From NCBI RefSeq assembly GCF_027107535.1, contig NZ_CP114283.1:6696001-6760000 (forward strand): 64,000 nt of DNA. The letters run 5' to 3'. Of this stretch, positions 1 to 8,759 are shown piece by piece; within the stretch, counting starts at the first letter, position 1, and every line of letters starts with the position of its first letter. Source of the stretch: Streptomyces aurantiacus. GTDB lineage: Bacteria > Actinomycetota > Actinomycetes > Streptomycetales > Streptomycetaceae. A program made the translations under genes and the position numbers. A model generated the notes under the pieces. That model did no database searches and was not told the origin of the DNA. It was given only the letters and a program-made list of their open reading frames with translations.

Positions 1-139
1 CCCAAACGACGTACAGGCCTTGAGCCTAGTCCTCCCGGAGGCGCGATGGAGCCTGGTCGGGACACCTGTTGCCGTGAGGGGTGACACCGGAGGACGAGAG
101 GCGACGGCATCAGCCGCCGACCAGCACGGGTGAAACTTA

Positions 140-177
140 TTGACAGTCAAAAGCCGTGAACTGAAACTAACTTTCAG
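140..177 (+). promoter_or_regulatory. Candidate promoter and operator of the MFS-anmK operon
   Basis: TTGACA at 140-145 is followed after 17 bases by GAAACT at 163-168, a plausible -35/-10 pair. A palindrome, CTGAAA-ctaac-TTTCAG (161-177), overlaps the -10 and would suit a repressor. The first 139 bases of the window hold no gene I can support. Confidence 0.45.
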
Positions 178-204
178 CATCGTCGTGAAAGCGGGAGGAA
201 CGGC

Positions 205-1509
205 ATGGGCGCCCCGGCGCACGGCTCCGACCTGCGGACCGACAGGCCGGAGCGTTCCCGAAGGGCGCTGGTCGCGGGGTCGGTGGGCAATTTCATCGAG
301 TGGTACGAGTTCGGTGTCTACGGATACTTCGCGACGGTCATCGCCGCCAGGTTCTTCACCCCGGAGGGCGGCAGCGAGGCCGAGGCCCTGGTCAGGACGT
401 ACGCGTCGTTCGCGCTCGCGTTCTTCTTCCGGCCCGTGGGCGCCGCACTGTTCGGGCGGCTCGGCGACCGGGTCGGGCGCCGTCCCGTGCTCGTCCTGGT
501 CATCGTCCTCATGACGGCCGCGACGACCCTGATCGGCGTGCTGCCCACGTACGACACGGTGGGCCCCCTCGCGCCCTGGCTGCTCACCCTTCTCCGGGTG
601 GTCCAAGGCCTGTCCGCGGGAGGGGAGTTCGGCGGGGCGGTGTCGGTGATGACGGAGTTCGCGCCACCGGGCAGGCGAGGGCTGTACGGGTCGTGGCAGT
701 CGTTCACGGTGGCGCTGGGGCTGCTGGGCGGGGCGGGCGCGGCGGCCCTGCTGGCGACCCTGCTCACCGAGGCGCAGTTGAACTCCTGGGGCTGGCGACT
801 GCCGTTCCTGCTGACGCTGCCGCTGGGGCTCGGGGCCCTGTGGCTTCGGCTGCGCCTCGACGAGACGCCGTCGTTCCAGGCCCTCCGGGAGGAACTGCGG
901 CCCGAACGGCCCCCGGGTCGCGAGGTGGCGAAGGCGATCGCGCTCGGGGCGGGGCGCGTCATGGGCTGGGCCGCCGCCGGCTACACGTTCCTCGTCGTGC
1001 TCCCCTCGTACCTGCAGAGCTCTTTGAACGCCTCGTTCCAGCAGGCGCTGGTCGCCACCGTCCTCGCCAACCTGGGCTTCGCGGTCACGATCATCCCGGC
1101 GGGGCTGCTCAGCGACCGGGTCGGGCGGCGGCCGGTGATGCTGACGGGGGCGCTGCTGGTCACCGTGCTCGCGGTCCCGCTGCTCAACCTCCTCCAGGAC
1201 GCGGGCACTTCGGCCGCGTCGAAGAGCGCGGCCGTCTTCGCCGCGGGGGCGATCGTCGGCCTGATGGCGGGGCCGGGCCCCGCGATGCTCTCGGAGATGT
1301 TCCCGACGAGCGTGCGCTACACGGGCCTGGGACTCGCCTACGCCCTGTCCAATGCCGTGTTCTCGGGCTGTGCGGGCCTCATCATCACGGAGTCGGTCAG
1401 GCGGACGGGAAGCGTGGACATTCCGGCGTACTACGCGGCGGTCACGTGCGCCGTGAGCGCGCTCGCGCTGCTGACGCCGCGCAAGAAGCGGGCGCACGAC
1501 GAGAGCTGA
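205..1509 (+). CDS. MFS transporter of the metabolite:H+ symporter (MHS) type
   Basis: A 434-residue multi-pass membrane protein, the usual length for the 12-helix MHS branch of the major facilitator superfamily. The first helix carries GNFIEWYEFGVYGYFA near residue 29. The loop between helices 2 and 3 has the family signature RLGDRVGRRP at 85-94, and a similar RVGRRP recurs after helix 8, as expected for two six-helix halves. The ATG at 205 has a GGAGG-type ribosome-binding site. It sits 24 bp before anmK and is probably co-transcribed with it. MHS proteins take up small organic acids, betaines or similar solutes with protons; the neighbour suggests a cell-wall-derived solute, but this is inference and the substrate is unknown. 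Confidence 0.9.
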   Translation: MGAPAHGSDLRTDRPERSRRALVAGSVGNFIEWYEFGVYGYFATVIAARFFTPEGGSEAEALVRTYASFALAFFFRPVGAALFGRLGDRVGRRPVLVLVIVLMTAATTLIGVLPTYDTVGPLAPWLLTLLRVVQGLSAGGEFGGAVSVMTEFAPPGRRGLYGSWQSFTVALGLLGGAGAAALLATLLTEAQLNSWGWRLPFLLTLPLGLGALWLRLRLDETPSFQALREELRPERPPGREVAKAIALGAGRVMGWAAAGYTFLVVLPSYLQSSLNASFQQALVATVLANLGFAVTIIPAGLLSDRVGRRPVMLTGALLVTVLAVPLLNLLQDAGTSAASKSAAVFAAGAIVGLMAGPGPAMLSEMFPTSVRYTGLGLAYALSNAVFSGCAGLIITESVRRTGSVDIPAYYAAVTCAVSALALLTPRKKRAHDES

Positions 1510-1533
1510 GCAGGTGTCAGAAGGGGTGGGCTG

Positions 1534-2682
1534 ATGCGGGTGATCGGTCTGATGTCCGGCACGTCGTACGACGCGATCGACGCGGCGGCGGCCGATCTGC
1601 GGCTCGACGGGGAGACCCTGGTGCTGCGGCCGCTCGGGACGGTCAGCCGGCCGTACGGGCCGGGACTGCGTGAGGCACTCGCGGCGGCGCTGCCCCCGGC
1701 GGCCACGACCTTCGCCCAGGTGTGCCGGCTGGACACGCTCATCGGGCAGGCCTTCGCCCGGGCCGCGGTCCGCGCCCAGCGCGAACTGTGCGGCGAGCGG
1801 GGCGAACTGGTCGCGTCGCACGGCCAGACCGTCTTCCACTGGGCGGTCGGGGGAGAAGTGCGCGGCACCCTTCAGATCGGACGGCCCGCCTGGATCGCGG
1901 AGGCGACCGGACTGCCCGTGGTCGCCGACTTCCGGCCGCGCGACATCGCCGCGGGGGGCCAGGGGGCGCCGCTGGTGAGCCTGGTCGACCTCCTGTGGCT
2001 GCGCGGAAGACCGGGCACACCGGTCGCGCTGAACCTCGGCGGCATCGCCAACCTCACCGCGCCCGACGGCACCGCCTTCGACACGGGACCCGCGGGCGCG
2101 CTCACGGACGCCGCCGTACGCCGATTCACCGGCCGCGACTTCGACACCGACGGCACCCTGGCCGCTCGCGGGACCGTGCACGAGCCGCTGCTGCGGCGCC
2201 TGCTCGACGAGCCGTACTACGTGCGGCCCGCGCCCAAGACGACAGGTAAGGAACTGTTCCACGAGGGCTATCTGCTCGCGGCGCTGGCGGACTTCGCCAC
2301 CGTGCCGCAGGAGGACGTGGTCGCGACGCTCACGCGGCTCACCGCGCGGACGGTGGCGGACGCCGTCCGTTCCGTGCGCGCCACGGAGGTGATCGCCTCG
2401 GGCGGCGGGACACGCAATCCCGTGCTCATGGCGATGCTGGGCGCGGAGCTGCCGGGAGTGCCGCTCCGCGCCTCCGACGCCCTCGGTCTGCCGGCCGCGG
2501 CCAAGGAGGCGTACGCCTTCGCCGTCCTCGGCTTCCTGACACTGCACGGGCTCGTGGGCACCGACCCGCGGAGCACCGGCGCCCGGCACGCCAGCGTGCT
2601 CGGTTCGCTCACGCCGGGGCGCGGCGGCTTCCCGCCGCTGCCCCGGGGCGCGGAACAACCGGTACGCCTCGTGATCGAGTGA
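1534..2682 (+). CDS. anmK: Anhydro-N-acetylmuramic acid kinase
   Basis: AnmK hydrolyses the 1,6-anhydro bond of anhydro-MurNAc released from peptidoglycan and phosphorylates it to MurNAc-6-phosphate in the cytosol, so the sugar can be recycled. The 382-residue protein matches the family length. It shows the N-terminal phosphate-binding GLMSGTS (5-11), SHGQTV (95-100), the catalytic-site stretch DIAAGGQGAPLV (137-148), and the ATPase-fold motifs NLGGIANLT (167-175) and FDTGPA. The gene follows the MFS transporter by 24 bp. No MurQ etherase gene is in the window, so the next recycling step must be encoded elsewhere. Confidence 0.95.
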   Translation: MRVIGLMSGTSYDAIDAAAADLRLDGETLVLRPLGTVSRPYGPGLREALAAALPPAATTFAQVCRLDTLIGQAFARAAVRAQRELCGERGELVASHGQTVFHWAVGGEVRGTLQIGRPAWIAEATGLPVVADFRPRDIAAGGQGAPLVSLVDLLWLRGRPGTPVALNLGGIANLTAPDGTAFDTGPAGALTDAAVRRFTGRDFDTDGTLAARGTVHEPLLRRLLDEPYYVRPAPKTTGKELFHEGYLLAALADFATVPQEDVVATLTRLTARTVADAVRSVRATEVIASGGGTRNPVLMAMLGAELPGVPLRASDALGLPAAAKEAYAFAVLGFLTLHGLVGTDPRSTGARHASVLGSLTPGRGGFPPLPRGAEQPVRLVIE

Positions 2683-2736
2683 AGGGAAACCGGGTCCTCT
2701 CATCCGGCTTTCACCCGCGCCTCATACGGTGGACCC

Positions 2737-3696
2737 ATGACGCAGGCGACTCCCCCCGGCTGGTATCCCGACCCCGGGCAGACAAGTGACGGTCCCGCAA
2801 CGCAGCGCTGGTGGGACGGCAGGACATGGACGGACCAGACCCGCCCCGCGGAGTCCGCCGCGACATGGGGGCCCCCGGCGTACCCGCCGGGCGCACCGCA
2901 TGCGGGCGCGAACCCAGGCGGGCCCCGGCGCGCGGCGCGCACGGCGATAGCCGTCGCCGTCGCCGTGGCGGTCCTCGCGGGCATCGGCGGCGGCGTGTAC
3001 GCGCTGACCTCGGACGACGGTTCGCCCGGCAGCGACCGGAGCAACGCCCGGCCGGCACCGACGCTGCCGGACGGCCCGCAGGGGCAGGACGGTGGCGGTC
3101 AGGGCGGTCCCGGCGGCCCGGACGGCGGCGAGAGCGGGATCCCGCAGCCGCGGCAGACCGAGGAGGGCTTCGCGGCCGATCCCGTCAACGGCATCAGCCT
3201 GCCGGTGCCCGACGGCTGGAGCGGCGAGACCATCCAGGTGGGCGCCCAGGTGACCTCCAAGGACTCCTACAAGTGCCCGGGTGACGCCTCGGCGACCTGC
3301 ACACGCGGCGGCGCCTACTCCGCCCCGGCGATCGCGCTGAAGATCAAGGCCACCACCGCCGAGGCCGCCGCCAAGGAGGACATCGCCAAGAACGCGGAGG
3401 AGTCCTACGGCGGCAAGAGCTACGGCAAGATCACCTCGCACGACGAGTTGTCCTCGAAGGCGGTCACGGTGGCCGGCCAGAAGGGTTACGCGGTCCGCTG
3501 GAAGGTCGTCACGAGCAAGGGCGCCGACGGCTATGTCGAGTCGCTCGTCTTTCCTGCGCCGGCCGCCGCCAAGCAGCTCGTCGTCGTGCGCTTCGGCCTC
3601 GACGTCGGGGCCGACGCGCCCAAGCAGTCCGTGATCGACGACATCACCAAGGGCATCAAGGAGTCCGGCGTCGGCGGCAACGGCCAGAACGTCTAG
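2737..3696 (+). CDS. DUF2510 domain membrane-anchored protein
   Basis: This 319-residue protein begins with a DUF2510 module (PGWYPDP near 7, RWWDGRTWTDQTRP at 24-37), a short Trp-rich actinobacterial domain of unknown role. A Pro/Gly-rich linker and one transmembrane helix (about 69-91) follow, then a Gly/Asp-rich spacer. The C-terminal extracytoplasmic domain of about 160 residues (from FAADPVNGISLPVP) resembles a small secreted globular domain but no enzyme family I recognise. It lies 54 bp after anmK and may share its transcript, although a functional link is not obvious. A strong hairpin follows the stop. Confidence 0.85.
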   Translation: MTQATPPGWYPDPGQTSDGPATQRWWDGRTWTDQTRPAESAATWGPPAYPPGAPHAGANPGGPRRAARTAIAVAVAVAVLAGIGGGVYALTSDDGSPGSDRSNARPAPTLPDGPQGQDGGGQGGPGGPDGGESGIPQPRQTEEGFAADPVNGISLPVPDGWSGETIQVGAQVTSKDSYKCPGDASATCTRGGAYSAPAIALKIKATTAEAAAKEDIAKNAEESYGGKSYGKITSHDELSSKAVTVAGQKGYAVRWKVVTSKGADGYVESLVFPAPAAAKQLVVVRFGLDVGADAPKQSVIDDITKGIKESGVGGNGQNV

Positions 3697-3738
3697 GCCG
3701 TACGACGACGGCCGAAGGACCGGGCTCCCGCGGACGCA

Positions 3739-3770
3739 CGTCCGCCGGGACGCCTGGGCCCCGGCGGACG
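3739..3770 (+). terminator. Stem-loop after the DUF2510 gene
   Basis: CGTCCGCCGGG (3739-3749) pairs with CCCGGCGGACG (3760-3770) around a 10-base loop, 43 bp after the stop codon. No T-tract follows, as is usual for Streptomyces terminators. Confidence 0.55.
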
Positions 3771-3860
3771 GTGCGCACGGCGGGTCGGACCGACCACCGG
3801 CAGGGCGTGGGTGGCGGTCCGGACCGTCGCCGTGGTGTCCTTCACCGCTCCGGCCCCGGT

Positions 3861-3907
3861 CGGCCGGGTGGGGCACCTCTCCGCTCAAGAGGAACCCCAC
3901 CCGGCCG
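3861..3907. terminator. Long stem-loop between convergent genes
   Basis: A perfect 13-bp stem, CGGCCGGGTGGGG (3861-3873) with CCCCACCCGGCCG (3895-3907), encloses an inner 5-bp stem (CCTCT/AGAGG at 3876-3880 and 3888-3892). It lies between the converging DUF2510 and TetR genes and can serve both strands. Confidence 0.55.
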
Positions 3908-3988
3908 GGGGGTGCGCGCCGCCCCCGTCCCCACGGTGCGGCGCGAGCAGGTCACCGTCCTGTCATCCCGTGGACGGTGACCTGGGTC

Positions 3989-4612
3989 TCAGGTGCCCTC
4001 GGTCAGTCCGAGGGCGGGCAGCAGGGCCACTTCGACGTAGCGCAGGAGATAGTCGGCGTCCGCGGGCCGCCCCTCCAGGATCGGGCGGACGCGGAGCATG
4101 CCGAGCAGCTGCGCCGGCACGAACTCCAGCACCGGGTGGTCGGCGGTGATCTCGCCCCGCTCGACCGCGCGCCCGATCATCGCCCGGAGCGCGTCGAGTT
4201 CCGGTTCCACCAGCGCGTCGCGCAGGGCGCGCTGCAGTTCGTCGTCCTGCATCACGGACTGCCCGAGCGCCTGCAGCAGCCGGGTGTCCTCGTCCGACCG
4301 CTCCCCCGCCGCGCGCGCGACCGCGCGCAGGTCGCCGGCCAGCGAACCGGTGTCGATCCCGATGAACTTGGGGCAGTGGTTGGCGCGCAGCGCGGCCGCC
4401 ACGAACTGCGGCTTCGTCCTCCACTGCCGGTAGAGCGTGGACTTGCTGCACCGGGTGCTGGCGGCGACACCCTCCATGGTCAGCGCGTCGTAGCCGCACT
4501 GGCGGATCTGGTCGAGCACGGCGTCGAAGAACTCCTGCTCACGCTCCGGCGTGATCTTGGAGCGGCGCGAGGCGGCGACCGATTCGGGTCCCTCCGCTGC
4601 CTGCGACGTCAT
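3989..4612 (-). CDS. TetR/AcrR family transcriptional regulator
   Basis: A 207-residue one-component regulator. The N-terminal TetR helix-turn-helix is clear: ILDQIRQCGYDALTMEGVAA-type helices 1-2, then CSKSTLYRQWRTKPQFVAAA as recognition helix and helix 4. The remainder is the variable ligand-binding and dimerisation domain. The open frame continues upstream, but ATG at 4612 follows GAGGAGAAG and starts directly before the HTH, so I use it. The gene is divergent from a PAP2/DMT operon and is separated from it by a 20-bp perfect inverted repeat, which suggests autoregulation and control of those two membrane-protein genes. The ligand is unknown. Confidence 0.93.
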   Translation of the reverse strand: MTSQAAEGPESVAASRRSKITPEREQEFFDAVLDQIRQCGYDALTMEGVAASTRCSKSTLYRQWRTKPQFVAAALRANHCPKFIGIDTGSLAGDLRAVARAAGERSDEDTRLLQALGQSVMQDDELQRALRDALVEPELDALRAMIGRAVERGEITADHPVLEFVPAQLLGMLRVRPILEGRPADADYLLRYVEVALLPALGLTEGT

Positions 4613-4676
4613 GGCTCTTCTCCTCGCTCGTCTCCGCGCTGTGCGGCGGATCCGCTTCCAGTGTGGCGTACGCCCT

Positions 4677-4730
4677 ATCGATACGCCAGTGTACCGGAAC
4701 GCCTCCGTATCGGTACACTGGCGTATCGAT
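4677..4730. promoter_or_regulatory. Perfect 20-bp inverted repeat, likely TetR operator
   Basis: The arms ATCGATACGCCAGTGTACCG (4677-4696) and its exact reverse complement (4711-4730) flank a 14-bp spacer in the divergent tetR/PAP2 intergenic region. Each arm is itself a near-palindrome (CGATAC-gccagt-GTACCG), so the site looks like two TetR-family operators in opposite orientation. Such a layout could repress both directions at once. Confidence 0.7.
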
Positions 4731-4827
4731 GAGCCTTGGACAGGACCCACCCCTGTGTCGAGTGGATCCCCTCCTGGGCTCACCACGTATCAGCACACGC
4801 GGGACCGTCAAGCAAAGGGGCCGGGGG

Positions 4828-5676
4828 ATGGAACGCCCAACCGAGCCTGCACAGAAGGGATCCGCCGCGATACCGCGGCCGCCCCTCGTCCGGGAGCTCC
4901 TGCTCGTCGCGGGACTCTTCCTCGTCTACAAACTCGGCCGGCAGCTGGCCACGGGCCACACCGCCGAGGCCTTCGGCAACGCGCACCGCGTGTGGGACCT
5001 GGAACGGTTCGTGCACCTGCCCGGTGAGGACTCCGTGCAGTCCGCGATGCTGCACGGCGACACCCTCGTGCACGTCGTCAACACCTATTACGCGACCGTG
5101 CACTTCCCCGCCACCGCGGCCTTCCTGGTCTGGACGTACCTGCGGCGGCCCGGGCACTACGTGTGGGCCCGCCGGGTCCTCGCCGCGGTCACGGCCGCCG
5201 CCCTGGTGGTGCATCTCACGTTCCCGCTGGCCCCGCCGCGGATGCTCGCCGCGACGGGCCTCGTGGACACCGGTCAGGTCTTCGGGCCCACGGTGTACGG
5301 CGCCTCCCCCGAGACCGATTCCCTGTCGAACCAGTTCGCGGCGATGCCGTCGCTGCACTTCGGCTGGGCCCTGATGGTCGCGATCGGTCTGATCGTCGCC
5401 ACCCGCTCCAGGTGGCGGTGGCTGTGGCTGCTGCATCCGCTGGTGACCCTGCTGGTGATCGTCGGCACGGCGAACCACTACTGGCTCGACGCGATCGTGG
5501 CGGCCGCCCTCCTCGGCATCGCTCTCGCCGTGGTCCGTCCGCCGCGCCGGACGGCGCCGACCACCGGGTCCGAGCGGGGTCGCGAGGACGCCGGTGACTC
5601 CGTACCGAAGACGCCGGACGGACAGCACGGACCCGGCGTACCGGAGGCACCCGAGCTCGTGGGAGCCGGACGATGA
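4828..5676 (+). CDS. PAP2-superfamily membrane phosphatase or inositol-phosphotransferase-like protein
   Basis: A 282-residue polytopic membrane protein of the PAP2 superfamily. It carries the PSLH box (174-177, within AAMPSLHFGW) and the third phosphatase motif with the catalytic His-Asp pair in ANHYWLDAIV (215-224). The layout resembles the bacterial branch related to inositol-phosphorylceramide synthases and aureobasidin-resistance proteins, which act on lipid phosphates at the membrane. The frame extends upstream to 4663, but that start would put the operator inside the coding region; ATG at 4828 has a purine-rich AAGGGGCCGGGGG site and precedes the hydrophilic N-terminus. The stop overlaps the next gene's ATG, so the two are translationally coupled. 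The lipid substrate is unknown. Confidence 0.88.
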   Translation: MERPTEPAQKGSAAIPRPPLVRELLLVAGLFLVYKLGRQLATGHTAEAFGNAHRVWDLERFVHLPGEDSVQSAMLHGDTLVHVVNTYYATVHFPATAAFLVWTYLRRPGHYVWARRVLAAVTAAALVVHLTFPLAPPRMLAATGLVDTGQVFGPTVYGASPETDSLSNQFAAMPSLHFGWALMVAIGLIVATRSRWRWLWLLHPLVTLLVIVGTANHYWLDAIVAAALLGIALAVVRPPRRTAPTTGSERGREDAGDSVPKTPDGQHGPGVPEAPELVGAGR

Positions 5677-6647
5677 GCGCCACCCTCGTCGCCGTCGTCC
5701 TGTCGCTGTTCTCCGCCGTCGCGTACGCGGCCGCCGCGGTGGCCCAGGAACGGCTGGCCTCGCGGACCGCCGGCGCCGGAGTACTGCGCCTGCTGGGCCG
5801 CGGTGCCTGGTGGTGGTCGGTCGGTCTCAACGCCGGGGCCGCGCTGCTGCACGTCGCCGCGCTCAAGTACGGAACGCTCACGCTCGTCCAGCCGCTCGGC
5901 GCGCTCACCCTGGTGGCCGCGGTTCCGCTGGGCGCGCGGATGGCGGGACGGCGGGTGACCGCCGTCGAGTGGCGCGGTACGGCACTGACACTGGCCGGGC
6001 TCTGCGCAGTACTCGTCACGGCGTCCGGGCCCGCCCCCGACGACGTGCTGAGCGTTCCGCAGGCGCTTGCCGTGGCGGGCGTCACCGCGACTCTCATCGG
6101 CGCGCTTTCCCGGCCCGGCACGCGCCCCGGGCTCCGGCACGCGACCGCGTCCGGTTTCGCCTCGGGCGTCGCGTCGGCGCTCACGCAGACCGTCACGGTC
6201 GCGGCGACGGACCGCACGGGCCCACTGTTCAGCGGGCAGGTGGTCGTGGTGGCCCTGCTGGTCGCGGCCTTCGCGGCGGGCGGGCTGCTGCTGTCGCAGA
6301 CCGCGTACAAGGGCGGCCTGGGGGCCCCGCTCGCGGTCGTGACGCTGGCCAATCCGATCGCCGCCGCGGTGATCGGTCTCTCGCTGCTCGGCGAACGGCT
6401 GCAGGGCGGAGTGGCGGGACTGCTGCTCGCGGGGGCCGGGGCGGCGGTCGCGGCCCGGGGCGTGGTGACACTGTCGCGTGCCGCACCGAAACCGGCTGCC
6501 GCGCCCTCACCGCCGAGCCCTTCGGCGGACGCCCCGGAGGAGGAGCATCCGGTGGCCGCGGTCCTCGCGCTGGAGCCCGGATCGGCCGCGTACGAGCCCT
6601 CGTTGCTGCCGCGGCAGCCGAAGCCGGGGCATCTCACCCCGCTGTAG
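5673..6647 (+). CDS. DMT (EamA-like) family membrane protein
   Basis: A 324-residue protein with about nine or ten hydrophobic helices in two related halves. The alternation of short Gly/Ala-rich helices is typical of the drug/metabolite transporter superfamily. LVQPLGALTLVAAVPLGAR near 70-88 and LANPIAAAVIGLSLLGERL near 225-243 are the paired late-helix motifs of such proteins. The last 60 residues are hydrophilic and Pro/Ala-rich. Its ATG overlaps the PAP2 stop (ATGA). With the TetR operator upstream, the pair probably forms a small inducible membrane-lipid or efflux unit; this is inference. Confidence 0.82.
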   Translation: MSATLVAVVLSLFSAVAYAAAAVAQERLASRTAGAGVLRLLGRGAWWWSVGLNAGAALLHVAALKYGTLTLVQPLGALTLVAAVPLGARMAGRRVTAVEWRGTALTLAGLCAVLVTASGPAPDDVLSVPQALAVAGVTATLIGALSRPGTRPGLRHATASGFASGVASALTQTVTVAATDRTGPLFSGQVVVVALLVAAFAAGGLLLSQTAYKGGLGAPLAVVTLANPIAAAVIGLSLLGERLQGGVAGLLLAGAGAAVAARGVVTLSRAAPKPAAAPSPPSPSADAPEEEHPVAAVLALEPGSAAYEPSLLPRQPKPGHLTPL

Positions 6648-6659
6648 CTGCGGGCACAC

Positions 6660-6703
6660 GGCGGGCGGGGCGGTCGCGGAGGTCCGTGACCGCCCCGCCC
6701 GCC
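6660..6703. terminator. Bidirectional terminator hairpin
   Basis: A perfect 16-bp G/C stem, GGCGGGCGGGGCGGTC (6660-6675) with its complement at 6688-6703 around a 12-base loop, lies between the converging DMT and phospholipase genes. Confidence 0.75.
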
Positions 6704-6707
6704 TCGC

Positions 6708-8759
6708 TCACGTCCTGGCCATCGCCGGGTCGCTGACGCCCACCCGGCCGTTCTCGACGTGCCCCGCGAAGCGGCGCAGGAACGAGCCGTCCGCGTCGGA
6801 CACGACGGTGAGGTCGTACCACCGCCGGCTCGCCCGCAGGTCCACGGTGTGCCTGACGGTCGCGCCGGGCCGTACCCGGAACGACCGGGGCCTGCCGCCG
6901 TAGCCACTGCTGAGCTTGAGACCGGCCGTGCGCGAGCCCTTGTTGGTGAAGGTCAGCTCGATGTCGTCCCCGTCGTGCCGTGCGGTGACCTCGGGTCCGG
7001 CGGCCTTCCCCGGCCCCTTGAAGACGCGTACGAAACCGTTGGGTCCGTGCACGGTCAGGTCGTACGAGCCGTTCGAGTACGCGGAGTTCCAGGTGTCCGC
7101 GACGCTCTTGCCCGCCTCGGTGGTGTATGTCCAGGGGCCGTCGGTGCGGTTCCCGGAGGTCACGTGGAAGGAGGCGCCGGCCTTCCGGCCCGAGGCGAAG
7201 GTCAGCGTGAACTTCCCGGCCTCCGGGTCCGCCGAGCCGTCGATCCACGGCGCGTACCGCAGCGGGCGGGCGGGCCGCAGGCCGCGCTCCTGCCTGGGCA
7301 GCTTCGGGTCGGCGGGCGGTGTCGGCCTGTAGTCCGGGTGCCGGTCCTTGTCCGGCGGCTCGTACGCGTCGGTGTCCGGGAGGTCGGCCGGCCTGCTGTC
7401 CTTGCGGGAGAAGTCGAACGCGCCGGTCAGGTCACCGCAGACGGCCCGCCGCCAGGGCGAGATGTTCGGCTCCTCGACACCGAAGCGACGCTCCATGAAC
7501 CGGACGATCGACGTGTGGTCCAGGGTCTCGGAGCAGACGTAACCGCCCTTGCTCCAGGGCGAGACGACGAGCATCGGCACCCGCGGACCGAGACCGTACG
7601 GACCGGCGACGTTGGTCGCACTGCCCGCGAAGAGGTCCGGGCCGACGTCGACGGTGGACCTGCCGCGGTCGGCGGAACCCGGCGGGAGGGGCGGAACGAC
7701 GTGGTCGAAGAAGCCGTCGTTCTCGTCGTAGGTGATGAACAGGGCCGTCTTCGCCCACACCTTGGGGTCGGAGGTGAGCGCCTCCAGCACCTGGGAGATG
7801 TACCAGGCACCGTAGTTCGAGGGCCAGTTGGAGTGCTCGGAGAAGGCCTCGGGGGCGGCGATCCAGGAGATCTGCGGCAGCTTGCCGCCCTTGACGTCGG
7901 CGCGCAGCTGGTCGAAGAAGCCCTCGCCCTTGCGGGCGTCGGTGCCGGTGCGGGCCTTGTCGTAGAGCGGGTCGCCCGCCTTGGCGTTGCGGTACTTGTT
8001 GAAGTAGAGCAGCGAGTTGTCGCCGTAGTTGCCGCGGTACGGGTCGGAGATCCAGCCCCAGGAGCCGGCCGCGTCGAGGCCGTTGCCGATGTCCTGGTAG
8101 ACCTTCCAGGAGATCCCGGCCTTCTCGAGCCGCTCGGGGTAGGTCGTCCAGTCGTAGCCGACCTCGTCGTTGCCGAGGACCGGGCCGCCGCCCTTGCCGT
8201 CGTTGCCCGTGAAGCCCGTCCACATGTAGTAGCGGTTCGGGTCGGTGGAGCCGATGAACGAGCAGTGGTAGGCGTCGCAGACGGTGAAGGTGTCGGCGAG
8301 GGCGTAGTGGAACGGGATGTCCTCGCGCGTCAGGTACGCCATGGTCGTGGGGCCCTTCGCGGGGACCCACTTGTCGTACTTGCCCCCGTTGTAGGCGGCG
8401 TGCCCGTCGGGCCAGCTGTGCGGGAGTCCCTCCAGGAACTGCATGCCGAGGTCGTCGGCCTCCGGGTGGAAGGGCAGCAGGTCCTTGGTGCCGTCCGACT
8501 GGTGCCACACCGACTTGCCGTTGTCGAGCGTGACCGGGTGCGGGTCGCCGAAACCGCGGACACCTCTGAGCGCACCGAAGTAGTGGTCGAAAGAACGGTT
8601 CTCCTGCATCAGGACGACGATGTGCTCGACGTCCTCGATGGTGCCGCGGTGGTATCCCGCGGGGATCGCCGCGGCCTTGGCGATACTCTCCGACAGCGCG
8701 GTGAACGCCGCTGTGCCGCCTGCGAGTTGCAGGAATCGGCGCCGATTCACTTCGGTCAT
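6708..8759 (-). CDS. Tat-exported phosphocholine-type phospholipase C
   Basis: A 683-residue secreted enzyme of the phosphoesterase family that includes non-hemolytic phospholipase C. These enzymes hydrolyse phosphatidylcholine or sphingomyelin head groups outside the cell. The N-terminus is a Tat signal (NRRRFLQLAGG, 5-15). The catalytic signature HIVVLMQENRSFDHYFGALR begins near 46 and includes the metal-binding E53-N54. Further conserved blocks are NDGFFDHVVPP, GLGPRVPMLVVSPWSKGG and DHTSIVRFMERRFGV, and two C-terminal beta-rich DUF756-type repeats complete the usual architecture. The open frame continues upstream but the ATG at 8759 starts the Tat signal and follows GAGAGGT. The gene is monocistronic, bounded by hairpins. 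Confidence 0.94.
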   Translation of the reverse strand: MTEVNRRRFLQLAGGTAAFTALSESIAKAAAIPAGYHRGTIEDVEHIVVLMQENRSFDHYFGALRGVRGFGDPHPVTLDNGKSVWHQSDGTKDLLPFHPEADDLGMQFLEGLPHSWPDGHAAYNGGKYDKWVPAKGPTTMAYLTREDIPFHYALADTFTVCDAYHCSFIGSTDPNRYYMWTGFTGNDGKGGGPVLGNDEVGYDWTTYPERLEKAGISWKVYQDIGNGLDAAGSWGWISDPYRGNYGDNSLLYFNKYRNAKAGDPLYDKARTGTDARKGEGFFDQLRADVKGGKLPQISWIAAPEAFSEHSNWPSNYGAWYISQVLEALTSDPKVWAKTALFITYDENDGFFDHVVPPLPPGSADRGRSTVDVGPDLFAGSATNVAGPYGLGPRVPMLVVSPWSKGGYVCSETLDHTSIVRFMERRFGVEEPNISPWRRAVCGDLTGAFDFSRKDSRPADLPDTDAYEPPDKDRHPDYRPTPPADPKLPRQERGLRPARPLRYAPWIDGSADPEAGKFTLTFASGRKAGASFHVTSGNRTDGPWTYTTEAGKSVADTWNSAYSNGSYDLTVHGPNGFVRVFKGPGKAAGPEVTARHDGDDIELTFTNKGSRTAGLKLSSGYGGRPRSFRVRPGATVRHTVDLRASRRWYDLTVVSDADGSFLRRFAGHVENGRVGVSDPAMART

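Noticed and set aside
3771..4149. Small plus-strand frames between DUF2510 and tetR
   Set aside because: They cover terminator hairpins and the end of the tetR gene, with no ribosome site.
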